DNA from: Sclerodactyla briareus
Lineage: Eukaryota; Echinodermata; Holothuroidea; Dendrochirotida; Sclerodactylidae
DNA: 64,000 bases
Assembly (NCBI GenBank): GCA_026419785.1
Contig: JAODTK010001043.1
Coordinates: forward strand, 744,001-808,000
Reading direction: 5' to 3'
The position numbers and the translations under genes were made by a program. Positions within the stretch are counted from its first letter, which is position 1. Each line of letters starts with the position of its first letter. Below the pieces are notes generated by a model that saw only the letters and a list, made by a program, of their open reading frames with translations, ran no database searches and had not been told where the DNA came from. This document shows, piece by piece, positions 13,245 through 49,900 of this stretch.

Positions 13245-13309
13245 TTTTTCTACCCGGGTCCGACATGTTCGGGCGGGACGGGATGAACCGGGACTCGGTC
13301 GCAGCCGTA
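13245..13309 (-). repeat. Right terminal inverted repeat region of hAT element
   Basis: Ends GTCGCAGCCGTA, the inverse of the left tip with one mismatch. It contains TACCCGGGTC, the inverse of GACCCGGGTA near the left end. Confidence 0.75.
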
Positions 13310-13310
13310 A

Positions 13311-13317
13311 TGTATAG
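13311..13317. repeat. Right target-site duplication of hAT element
   Basis: TGTATAG follows the right tip and matches TGTATTAG at 7724-7731 except for one missing T. Confidence 0.65.
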
Positions 13318-14083
13318 GTATCAGAAACGTAAATTTATTGTATAAAGGTACAAAAAAATTGCCTCTAGTTGCTACCTATAAATTCCATATTTTAGGATCT
13401 GTCGTATTTGTGGGAAAGATTGTACTTTGTGTTGGTGTCTCTATGTATACGTCCAAGGTCCTCTCTTTTCAGCATTATAAAAACTCAGCATATATGTATT
13501 ACACCAATCTTCTTTGGAATGACTTACGGTAACCAATGAAGTGACTCACATACTTCTACAACACTTCTATAAACTTTACTGTCCAGTCTATTTATACTTT
13601 AGGCAGCCATGTCCACCTTTCCAAAGCCAGGAAGCTACCTAATACTGTGGTAATCTATTTGGTAGTAATGAGTGATAAAAAAACTACAATTGAAAAAAAA
13701 ATCTGTTGTGGGGACCATAGTATTAGGTCAAAAAATCGTAATTTCGTGGAATAGTCCGGTGGCAAAACCAATACATTGTTGACGGCGGGCCGGGGGCTCT
13801 TTGAAAATTTGCCGACTGATCACAATTTTCTCCACAAAAGATATGGATTTGAGAGGCCCTTGCAGTTTGACTGGTTCTTCTTGGAGATTGAGGATTGGTT
13901 AAACCCCTGTAGAACGATGCACTTATTTTCAAGATCATTGATGCTCATGTTCTCGGATTATTCAGAAGGCTGATGGGAAGCTCAATTAAATAGAATATTA
14001 TGTATAGACGCATTATAGGATGATGTAGGAGATTTGCATGTAGAAGGAAACAGAAAACACTTTGGCAAATTTTTTTCTCACAG
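13318..14083. other. Sequence between hAT element and TBL1XR1
   Basis: AT-rich, no coding similarity. Since the first coding exon seems to begin at a splice acceptor (14082-14083), this stretch is probably part of a 5' intron of TBL1XR1. Confidence 0.5.
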
Positions 14084-14118
14084 ATTTCTGTCATCGTCTT
14101 CGGCTGAAGTGCCTCACC
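14084..14118 (+). other. TBL1XR1: TBL1XR1 5' UTR part of first coding exon
   Basis: A pyrimidine tract TTTTTTTCTCACAG ends at 14083, a good splice acceptor, 35 bases before the start codon. This implies at least one untranslated exon further upstream, as in vertebrate TBL1X/TBL1XR1. The start context is CTCACCATGAG. Confidence 0.6.
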
Positions 14119-39403
<25,285 letters not shown>

Positions 39404-39800
39404 CCGTCCACAATGCCCTCAGACCTGCCCATGGGAACTGCCTGACTACAGTATACATCATGACTGAATCCACTCTTGGGATAGCCTCAGTCTTAATATG
39501 ACCAGAGGGATCCACCTGTGTGCCCATGGGCTCCACCTGTGTGCCCATGGGCTCCACCTGTGTGCCAATGGGTTCCACCTGTGTGCCAATGGGTTCCACC
39601 TGTGTGCCAATGGGTTCCACCTGTGTGCCAATGGGTTCCACCTGTGTGCCCATGGGCTCCACCTTTGTGCCCACATGCTCCACTGGTGTTTGGAGTGGCT
39701 ATACTGCACTTTCTGAAGCCACAATTTTGGCTTTAAATGTTGTGAATATGAGCGAACCCCAAAAACAAAAAAAAAAAAAAAAGTAATGTGCCTCAAGATG
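39404..39800 (+). other. TBL1XR1: Putative TBL1XR1 3' UTR
   Basis: Sequence after the stop carries an eight-copy 21-bp repeat (39511-39678) and an A-run at about 39766-39782. No canonical AATAAA was seen in this stretch. The next AATAAA is at about 40352, so the true end of the transcript is not fixed. Confidence 0.45.
39511..39678. repeat. 21-bp minisatellite, 8 copies, in TBL1XR1 3' UTR
   Basis: The unit contains CCACCTGTGTGCCAATGGG. Copies 1-2 and 7 carry CCCATGGGC and copies 3-6 carry CCAATGGGT; copy 8 is diverged. The period is a multiple of three, so open frames run through on both strands (VEPIGTQ repeats on minus). These are repeat artefacts. Confidence 0.95.
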
Positions 39801-40307
39801 ATTTGTACTTATGGTGAAGTTGTCCAGGGCACTTGTTCCCTAGAAATTAGTCCAGGCCCGAAGTCACTCAAAAGGCTGTAGTAAAGACTGGTATAGGCCC
39901 CTACTTCTCTGTCATGAAGAACTGCGGCCTTTCATACCCGAATGAGCCCTTTAGAGTCATATGTAACACGGCCTTAGAGAAAGTAATCTCAAACAAAAGA
40001 AATTTTCCATCTCACAAGCTATGACTAGTGTTCAATATAGGGTATAATGTGGGTCCAGTACAAGTAGATGGGGCTTTTGAAGAGATTCATCTCCCAAATG
40101 ACTTGTTCAGTTTCACCAAATGAGTCATTACCTGAATCACTATGTTAAAAAAAAAAAAAATGAGTGACTCCAGGAATTATTGAAGTTAGTACTCACCAAA
40201 GTTATGCTGTTAATAGCAACCGAAATGTACAAAGAGGTTCAGAACGTAATTCTATGAAGTATCAGTTCTGAGGTCAAATATTAGTTAATAACCTAGTCTG
40301 TGTTGGT
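39801..40307. other. Intergenic after TBL1XR1
   Basis: No gene was recognised. There is an A-run at 40147-40160. Confidence 0.5.
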
Positions 40308-40599
40308 CAGGGTTCTCTTGGAAAATTTGGGAAGTAATGGAATTTCATCAATAAAAATCCAGGCCTGGAGAAGTTTTGAAATCAGTGAAAGGTTGTTGAG
40401 TCCTGGAAAAAGTCCTGGAAATTTTCATGAAGTGTTGTCGTTCACTCTGTGTTGGGTTGCTTTGGACATTTTTCAGATGTCAGTTGAGAATTACTTGTGC
40501 GAGATGTCATAGAGATGGTCATGAAGTCCTTTATTTTGGTCATGAAAAAGTAATGGAAAAGTCATTGAAATTGATTGCCCAAGAATCTGCCAAACCCTG
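40308..40599. mobile_element. hAT-like MITE (CAGGGTT ends)
   Basis: The left tip is CAGGGTTCTCTTGG. The right end inverted is CAGGGTTTGGCAGATTCTTG. The interior repeats TGGAAAAGTCNTGGAAAT words (GAGTCCTGGAAAAAGTCC; AATGGAAAAGTCATTG), typical of the CAGGGTTCC...CCTGGAAA MITE type. A second partial copy (46974-47041) starts the duplicate block B. A target duplication is not clear. Confidence 0.6.
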
Positions 40600-42399
40600 T
40601 TTGTTCTTGAATAGTTGGAAGTTTGGACTCCCAAGTTTCCAAACTGTTGCTCCTTCAAAAATATTTGTGAGCCCAAGTGAAAGAAAAAAACATTCTAATC
40701 TCCAAATGTGAGCACATGGGATGTGGGAGGAAATAATTGGTACTGCAGCAATGCAGCTGCAAGAATTCACTTGACTTCATGGCACCCTACCAAGTTTTCA
40801 TTCGAGCATGAATAAGAGCCTTTTTAGAGGTGAATCTGTAAGTCAATACTCCTTAGCTATTTCGGATGGAGAATACGTCTCAATCATCATAGTTGTCATT
40901 TTCTTTCTATCCTCGGTCTTTAGTCATGTTGCCATGGCTAGACAGATGAAAGTGACTCCTCCTCAACTATATCTATCACTAGCAAGATCACATCTGTTAA
41001 CCTTCTCTTTTGAATCATGATAGAATCAAGTGGTGGAAGTCTTAATCATTCGTATCATGAACTACTATCCATTTGAGGCCCGGATTCTCTGGTTGTTACA
41101 GCTATACAATGAAAGACGGGCTGGACAGCGAAGAAAAAAATAGCCTTTTGGCATCCACTCTTTACAATTTGTTTTGTATCTGTTGTCGTTCTATTGACAC
41201 TATTAGACACATTTATTGCTTCGAAGAGATAGCAAAAATTAAGGTGTGCACATTGTTACAATTGGGAGGAAGGTTATCTGTATGCTCAAACTTTGGAATT
41301 TTTGTGAAAAAATATTAGAAATAACGTAACTGCAGCATTGAAGGACATCAGACTTCCAAATAAAGCTAAATAGTTGATGTTTCTTGCATACACTTTCATG
41401 CGGCCATTGTTTTTATATTGGCTCAGATAACATTTTGAGTTACATTCACTGTTTGAAATGGGTGTGCTTGGAGGGGGGGGGGGGGGACTTGCAGTTGGGA
41501 GAGGGTTGGGTGGTGAGTAGGTTGTGAATATGACATGCATGAAGATCTGGGAACAGTTTTTATTGGTGAAGAATGTAATGTTGGGAGTTGGCTGACCTTA
41601 CTCAGTGTTTCATTTTTGAACTTTTGTATCATTTTGTAAATAGGAAACTTTGAAACTGATGAACACTTTTGGGGGATCTAAGGTTTCTCTACATTATTGC
41701 TTTCTTAGTGATTTCTAGTAGTTGTTTCTTTTAGAAAAAATTACTAATTTGTATAGGTTAATTAGGACTGTGTCTCAAAGGACAACTGCAGATATATGGA
41801 TACAATTAAGGTTACATTGTAGAGAATGGAGAACTGTATTATTAGGTCCAAACCCCATTTCAATATGATAATCTATGTGGGGGGTTATTGTCCTTCGACA
41901 GTTGGACCATTATGCAGAGTAAATCCGGGAGTATCCCCATTATGCAATAATGCATGACATAGTTGAACAACACTGGTAGTTATGTTATGTTTTCATGTGT
42001 GCAATAGAATAATTCATGATTGTTTGATGGGAAACGTTTCTTCCAACCCCGCGCAATGCACATGTACCAACTTCCAAGGCCTCTAACTCCGAAACGGAAT
42101 GTCCTATTGATGTTGTGTTTAGACTGATACATATATAGCTATTATATTGTACTTTATTATATTCACCTGCAGTTGTCCTTGATGGAAATAAATTCCCATA
42201 CAGGAAAAACAGTGTCTTTGTTTCTATTGTCATTTCAGTTTTGTACATTGCATAGATATTCAATTGATTAGATAGGCATTCACTAATCTATCATGATCTA
42301 ACTGTCTGGCCAACCAGCCAATCTACTACGATTGATTCCAAATTGCTACTCTACCTAGTACCTACCTCCTTTGATGGATCATGATGAAGCTTGGTCACA

Positions 42400-45000
42400 T
42401 TGATGAGTAAGTAAATGGTCATCTGGGGTGTTCAAGAATTGAGGTCAAGAGGCAATTAGCGGCTATTTGGGCCATTCGTTGATATACGCAAAAGGCTTCT
42501 TCTCTTGCAGTACAAGTCGGATGATCACGAAAGATGGTCAGTATACGGGGACCTATGCGACACACAGGTGTTCAGGGTTGAGTCAAAGGTTATCTGGGGG
42601 TCGTTTTGGCCAAAAGCTTATTTGGGAATCCATATGAACAAAATGCTTTTCTCTCACAGATTTCATGGATAATCATGAAAGGTTGGTCAGATAAGCAGTG
42701 ACCAATGGTACATATGGAGGTGTCAGGAAATTTGAGGTCAAAGGTCATTTGGGGGTTGATTTTGGTCTTTTCTGTCATATCATTCATGCGGTTCTTTTAC
42801 TATGAATAGTTGGATGATCATGAAAGTTAGTACTTGGCAGTATCCCTCACTGGTTAGCAATGAAGATGAAGCACCGTCGAGGGTACAATGTGGCACAAGA
42901 TACTGGATTGACACCCTAATAAAAGAATCAAACGGATTAGAAACGGTCTCGACCCCTGCTACGGTGCACTCTTCCGCAGAACAATTTTGCAGCATGACTT
43001 TAGCTGTGTGAAAATAGAATTCCCCTGAGACCCATCTTCAAAGGTGAGTGCCTGGTATGTATCAATATTTGCCTGGACGTTGACAGATATGCATGAGATT
43101 GCGACACTCAGCAGCGGTATTTCTTCCAACGACGGGTAGTTATTCCAACGGACGGGAAAATTCCAATTGTGAGCGATGATTGTAAGTATTAATCAACCTT
43201 GCAGAGGAGGAAAATTTACGGATGACCGGATTTACTAATACACAGAATAATAGAAAAGGTGGTGGAGGGATCAGACATATGTCGTTTGCTATATAGAGCA
43301 GATGTTATCTTCTGTTTTTTGGTGAGGTCCAAGGTCACCTGAGTTGATGGGTCCGATGAAATCTTGTAGTAGACAAGAACCCCGCGTGCCTATGCCACTA
43401 ACCCAATTGGGAATTGTAGTTTAGACGCTAAAAAACTAGAGGATAATTTCGGGTAGTAAACGTGCAAGCAGTGGGCAAAGATAGCTAAGAGCTCTGCTGG
43501 GTGAGCTGCTGTCACTCTGTCCATCCAACCCATCCAGTCAACAATACGTTTTGCCCTGACACAGTCATTCGTAGATGGATGTCTACCAAACTTGACGTAT
43601 TGTTCATGTGACCATGGGAATGGGCGGCTTGGTGGAGGTCAAGGGCAAATGGTATTAAAGGGGCAATATGGCAATTATATCCCAAGTTAATCTACAAATT
43701 TTGGGGACAGTGCCGATGATCGGTTCATATGATGGTCTAAACGCCGTAACTTCGGTTGTCCAGAATATTTGGTCCAATGTCCCACGTGGGCCCGAGGGCC
43801 CGTATTATGAAATTCAACAATGAAACTTGAAATCCATCTCCTCCCACAGCTTCAATTTCGATTTGTTTTTAATGTCCTTGAGTAGAGGGCCAGTGGGGCT
43901 ATTCGGGAAGTTTGGGCCGGCCCATGAGTATGAAATACGCAACCATCTTGGGAGTGTCTTCATCTTGAACCATCATACGAAAACTCGCAAAAGCGTCGCT
44001 CCCCCCGACAAATTTCGATGCACAGGTCTGTTTTGATGGCAGTCTAATTGCCGGATCATCGGGGTTCACAGGAAATTTGGAATGAGGTCAAGTGTAGTCC
44101 CATGAGCCATATGTGAACAAGCAAAATGGTTATTTCTACAATTTGGGCACAGCTAAGTTTGAATAGCCGTACCGGGCTTCATCATGATTTTTTGGTCTAA
44201 GGTCCCCCTTGGGCCCGACGCCTATCACTCGATCTATCCAGTGTCTCAATTTCAACAATTCCTGGAGGTGAGAAACGTCATTCGTGACAAAGGTCGACCA
44301 ATCTTGAAAACATGTTCATTGACTCATGAGATATGTGGACTTGTAAAAGGCAACAGGGTCATATGGGTAAAATTTCCAAAATTTCAAAATTATCTTCTCC
44401 TACAAAGTCAGGGGATTTCCGTGAAAATGTCATAATTTCCCTTGGGTGGTGCTACATTCAGCTGTGCAACCGATTTTAGATGCAACGTCATGGAGTGGCC
44501 GAGGAGAGTTAGAATCACTAACACTTTTGAAAAAGCAGATGGGCTTCCATACAGTCATTAAGGGCGTCGTCAAACGGGACCCAATGTTCTTGATTTTTGA
44601 GACAGTTTTGCCCTGTGTAGGTCAAGGTCACAGGTCATAAGAGGTCACATTTGCAACTGTGTGAAATTGCCTTTGGGCCCTAAAACAGTTATTCTTCGTG
44701 GGAGGATGTTCATCAACTTGAACATAAAATGTTCATTGACTCATGAGACATGTCTGACTTAGTGAAGGTCGAAGGAGAGGCACATAGTACATAGATTTTC
44801 TTGAAACTATGTCATAATGTTCTTCGGAGGGTTGCTGCGAATTTTGGATGCAACATCTATAGTGCCGTTAGAAATGAAAGAGGTAAAATCTGATGAACAA
44901 AGACGCAATACAGTCATCTTGATAGTGTTTGACAACTTGGACACAATGTCCATCGACCTTCGGGAATATTTGAACATGTGAAGGTCGAGGTCAAAGTTCA
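42400..45000. repeat. Degenerate modules with AGGTCAAAGGTCA-like words (copy A)
   Basis: Phrases such as GATNATCATGAAAG.TGGTCAGTAT and ATGTTCATTGACTCATGAGA recur several times at irregular spacing, with GAGGTCAAAGGTCATTTGGG at 42734-42753. The matching region in copy B is about 48900-51600. It appears to be an old amplified short repeat inside the large unit. Confidence 0.6.
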
Positions 45001-46330
45001 TTAAAAAAAAAATAGGGTGGGGCGGGGGGGGGGGGGGCGGCACAATAGCCAAGGCCACTGCATGAATTGACTCTTGGCTCATGATCGTGAACATTAACAC
45101 ATTGCTACATTCGTTTGGTACATTTGTGCGCGTCGAGCTAATGCCACATGGTTCTCTAGTTATCGAATGTCCCCAAAATGTTCTTCGCTCTTAACACTGA
45201 GCTGAGAGGAATTGTTTCGGGACGAGTCCACCTTGATCTCATGTTGGCCTCCTTTCACAGTTCTCTGAGCAGTCAATGCACTTAATAGACCTATAAGCTT
45301 CTATCTAGATCCTATTGCCAAAGCCCTCTGCTTGGACCCCCCACCCCCCCCATCATCTAGTTGGAAACCATCCAACTTCCAACATTGTGGTAGGGCCCAA
45401 GAAACGAATCAACAATATGTGAATAGCAAGTTTTGTACAATTAAGAAGTTGGTAAGAACGAGACGGACTTTTCGTGGCGATTAAAAACTGTTGTTTTCGG
45501 TTTGTTTTGTCGGATAGCTCAGGTTTGATTGTATAGACGAGGGGGAAATTTGGGAGGGAATCCACGGTCTTTGAATAAAGGACGAGAAAAGAAGTCTGCA
45601 TTGAAGCGATGAATGGACGATATCATTTGAGGCTTTCTGGTCGTTTCATACGGAAGATGGTCGTCGATTTGTGGGGTGGGGGCTCTCATTCTTCGAAAGA
45701 CCTCATCATTGACATTCCAGCAGTAGTTTTGTGCGGCAAAGGCTTTCTATGTACGAGAATTAGCGCGGTATCCGCGCAGCACAGTGAGTGAAGAGGACAA
45801 GCCAGTGTCGTACAACTGAAACACAATGTTGTGAATTCGCGCCAGCTGGAAGCAATATGTAGCTTTCTGATCAAGAGTACAGGAACTTTTTTTTGGTCGC
45901 TGTGGTGTCATTTTTGTTTTAGAGAAATGATAACTTTGTGATAAATGTCACCTGGTCATGCGAGGTGGTATCATTCCCCATTTGTTTTTGTGTTGGACAT
46001 GTGTCATCGCGAAAGGACTCAAGGAATCCTCAGGCTGCTTGGCTTTCAGGTGTGTTTAGGCATGACGTTACTTAAACCGAACCGTCTTTCGGACAATACT
46101 GTCTCTTTGGGTAATAAATCAGCAATATACTGGAGTGGTAAGATCACGTGTCCTCATTGGGAGTAAAATGAGACTCTGCTATGTTTAGGAAAAATATTAA
46201 ATAGTCCACCCACCAATCGTTCATCTCAATGAAATGTGGTATCCATTTTCAGGAGGTAAATCAATTGGACGATGAATGTCATTTATCACACTCGGTGTGT
46301 TGTTAGTGATATAGGTAATAAAGCTCCGAA

Positions 46331-46451
46331 CTATATAGATAATAGATATAATTATATATATTAAGAATAGATATCTAGATAATTATATATATATATATAT
46401 CTTATATATATATATATATATATAATATATATATATATATAATATATATAT
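46331..46451. repeat. (AT)n microsatellite
   Basis: About 120 bp of TATA/ATAT sequence present in copy A and absent from the matching place in copy B (about 53003). It accounts for most of the offset change between the copies. Confidence 0.95.
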
Positions 46452-46973
46452 CAATTCGCATCAGCATTAAAATGTAAACGGCAGAGTAGGATGCTAGGCT
46501 ACGATGTAACAGTGCAGTAACACCTCTCAATATATTCTGCGCTCTCTCGTTCTTCTCTTGACCTTAACATTCAGTTGCAAAATCATTGTAGCCGTCGTCA
46601 AGGACAGAGTAGTGGGAGATGGGAGAGCAGTTGGTTGATGTTTTATGCCACGCCTCTGTGGCGGTGTCTCTTCGCTGTTGGGAGGGAGCGTGAGATGTTT
46701 CATCGACGGTGGGGGATACCCCGAGCTCAGCGGCCCGCGGGACTGCCATAGTGCTGGGCTGTGTTCTCATGTAGGTGAAAACTGCTGAACCGAGTTCCCA
46801 AAATGTATCTATTGAGATGAGTTTGTTTACTATTGAGATGATTTTGTGGAACAAAGTAATAATACAAACGTCCGAGGAAAAAACACAATGGGAAGGTAAT
46901 AAAACAATATTTAAAGTTATTTGTGTATTTCTCATACACGCTACCGTCCCCGGCATTATTCTTTCATTCTTCC

Positions 46974-49900
46974 CCTTTATTGGTCATGACAAAGTAATGC
47001 AAAAGTCATGGAAATTCATTGCCCATTATCTGCGAAAGCCTGGTTGGTGTCGTTTGTTTGTTCCTGAAGGTTGGAATTTGGACTCCCGAGTTACAATACT
47101 GTTGCTCCTTCATAATATTTTGTGAACCCAAAATGAAAAGAAAGCACTCTAATCTCCCGGCTGTGTAGCCACATGAGATATGGGAGGAATAATTGGTTCT
47201 GCAGCTACAAGAATTAACTTGAATTCATGGCACCCTACCATGTCCTCATTCGACATGAATAAAAGCCTTTTTTTTAGATGGAATCGTAAGTCAGTACTCT
47301 TCTTAGCTAGTTTGGATTGAGAATATTGTCCATCCATCAATCTATTTGTCAGTTTCTTTCTATCCTCGGTCTGTTATTCATGTTGCCATGGGCTAAACAT
47401 ATGAAAGTGACTCCTCTCATATATCTATCACTAGCAATCACTCTGTTAAACTTCTCTTTGAATCATTGATAGACCAAACATCGTGGTGGAAGTCTAAAAT
47501 CATTCGTATCATGAACTACTATTCATTTGATGCCAGGGTTCTATTATTGTTATCAGCTATACAATAAAGCCTGGGCTTGACAGAAAAGAAAAAAAAAGAT
47601 CCTTGCATTACCACTCGTTACCAATTTGTTTTTTGTACCTTTGTTTTGTGCTATTGACACTATAGACACATTTATTTGCTTAAAAGGACATAGCAAAAGT
47701 TAAGGTGTTCACATTGTTACAATTGGCGGAAGGTTATTGTATGCTCAAACTTGGAACTTTTGTGGAAAAAGATTAGAAATAACGTCGTAACTGCCAGCAT
47801 GGGAAGGACATCAGACTTCCAAATTAAGAACTAAATAGTTTGATGTTTCTTGCATACACTTTCATGAGGAACCAGTGTTTGAATATTGGACTCCTCAGAT
47901 AACGTTTTGAGTCTACATTCACAGTTTAAAATGGGTGTGATGGAGGGGGGGGGGGGAGATGCAGTTTGGGAGGGTGTGGGTGGTGAGTAGGTTGTGTTGA
48001 AATATTGACATGCATGAAGATCTGGGAACAGTTTTATTGGTGAAGAATGTAAATGGCTCATCGATGCATTCATTCACTTTTGTGAATGTGGGAGTTGGCT
48101 CTGACCCTACTCAGTGTTTCATTTTTGGAACTTTTGTATCATTTGGTAAATAGACACTTGGAAACTGATGAAATCACACTTTTGGGGGAATCAAGGTTTA
48201 TACTTACATATGATTCTAGTGATCATAGTAGTTGTTCTTGTATAAAAATTACTAATTTGTATAGGTTAATTAGGACTGTGTCTCAAAGGACAACTGCAGA
48301 TATATGAATACAATTAAGGTTACATTGTAGAAGAATGGAGAAACCTGTATCTACGGGCCCAGACCCCATTTCAATATGTTGTCCCTATGGGGGTATGTAC
48401 TTCGAAGGTTGGACCATATGCAGAGTATCAGGGAGTATCACCATTATGCAATAATGCATGACATAGTTGAACAACACTGGTTAGTTATGTTATGTTTTTC
48501 ATGTTTCTTGGTGTTAAATAGCATAATTCATTATGTTTGATGGGAACTTTCTTCCAACCCCGCGCAATGCCACATGTACAACTTCCAAGGTGCCTCGACT
48601 CCGAAACGGAAAAGTCCTATTGATTTGTGTTTAGACTGAGAAATATATAGCTATTATATTGTACGGGATTATAATTCACCTGCAGTTGTCCCTGATTGGA
48701 ACTAAATACCAATACATAAAAAAAACCATTGTCTTTGTTTCTATTGTGCATTTCATTTGTACATTGGCATAGAGATTTAATTGAGAGATAGGATTCACTA
48801 ATTATCATATCTAACGTCTGGCCAACCAGCCAATCTACTCACGATTGATTCAAATGCTACTCTACCTAGTACCTACCTCCTTTGATGGATCTTGATGAAG
48901 CTTGGTCACATTGATGAATCAAGTAAATGGTCATCTGGGGTGTTCAATGAAATTGAGGTCAGAGGTCATTTAGCGGCCAATTTGGGCCATTTGTTTAGAA
49001 TACGCAAAATGCTTATTCTCTTGCAGTACAAGTCGGGAGATCACGGAAAGATGGTCAGTATGACCGGGGACCTAGGCACACACAGGTTGTTCAGGGATTG
49101 GAGGTCAAGTATCTGGGGGTCGTTTTGGCCAAAGCTGTCATTTTTAGGAATATAGGAACAAAATGCTTCTTCTCTCACAGATTCAACTGGTTAATCATGA
49201 AAGTTGGTCAGTATAATCATGACCAATGGTACATAGGATGTTCAGGAATTGAGGTCAGGTTCATTTGGGGGTGATTTGGTCTTCTCAGATCAGTCATTGC
49301 GGCTTCTTTTACTATGAAATCGTTTGGTATGAGCATGAAAGTTAGTACTTGGGCCAAGTATCCCTCACTGGTTAGCAATGAAGATGAAGCACCTGTTCGA
49401 GGGTACAATGTGGCCACAGATACGATTGACACCCTAATAAACGCCTCAACTGATTAGGTCTCTACACCTGTACAGTGTACTCTTTCCTTCGTTTGAGCAT
49501 GACTTGCTGGTGTGAAAATAGAATTCCCCTGAGACCCATCTCAAAGGGTGAAGTTGCCCTGGTATGTCTCAAATTTTGCCTTGGAATGTTGACAGGTATA
49601 TAGCATGAGCATTCGACACATCAGCAGCTGGTATTTCTTCCAACTGACGGGTATTCTTCCAACTGACGGGAAATTCCCAATGTGAGCGATGTGATTTTTA
49701 CGTATATCAATTCCTTGCGCCAGAGGCAGGAAATTTACGGGATGACACGGGAGACTAAAAACCGAATAATAGAAAGGTGTGGAGGGATCAGACACATGTG
49801 TTTGCTATATAGAGCAGATGTTATCTTCTGTTTTTTGGTGAGGTGCAAGGTCACCTGAGGTGACTGGGCGTCCGACTGAAAATTTGTAGATAGACAAGAA

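Larger units (their letters stand above)
7732..13309 (+). mobile_element. hAT-superfamily DNA transposon, nearly complete
   Basis: The left end reads TAGGGCTGCGAC. The right end, reverse-complemented, reads TACGGCTGCGAC. A second shared word, GACCCGGGTA, lies about 30-50 bp further in on both sides. Flanks TGTATTAG and TGTATAG fit the 8-bp target duplication typical of hAT. The 5.58-kb interior holds a four-exon gene (9042-12337) similar to ZNF862-like hAT transposases. The element lies 0.8 kb upstream of the first TBL1XR1 coding exon, either upstream of that gene or inside an intron following an untranslated exon. Frames are interrupted by a few small indels, at about the rate of the neighbouring host exons, so the copy may be less damaged than it looks. 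Confidence 0.85.
40528..46960 (+). repeat. Tandem segmental duplication, copy A
   Basis: This 6.43-kb unit is repeated head-to-tail as 46974-53507. It aligns from CCTTTATT..GGTCATGA at the start to TGTGTATT.CTCATACACG...GGCATTATT at the end. Examples of paired positions: 41460 with 47940 (G-run), 42370 with 48870, 43300 with 49810, 44300 with 50910, 45610 with 52260, 46640 with 53210. The copies differ mainly by one- and two-base indels. Copy A alone has a long AT microsatellite (46331-46451) and an A/G-run (45002-45041). No gene was recognised in the unit. Confidence 0.9.

Noticed and set aside
46564-46956. 130-residue minus-strand frame with a segment (QQRRDTATEAWHKTS) also found in the second duplicate near 53200
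   Set aside because: The match is explained by DNA duplication of the whole unit. The reading frame around it is not kept between the copies and no family is recognised.
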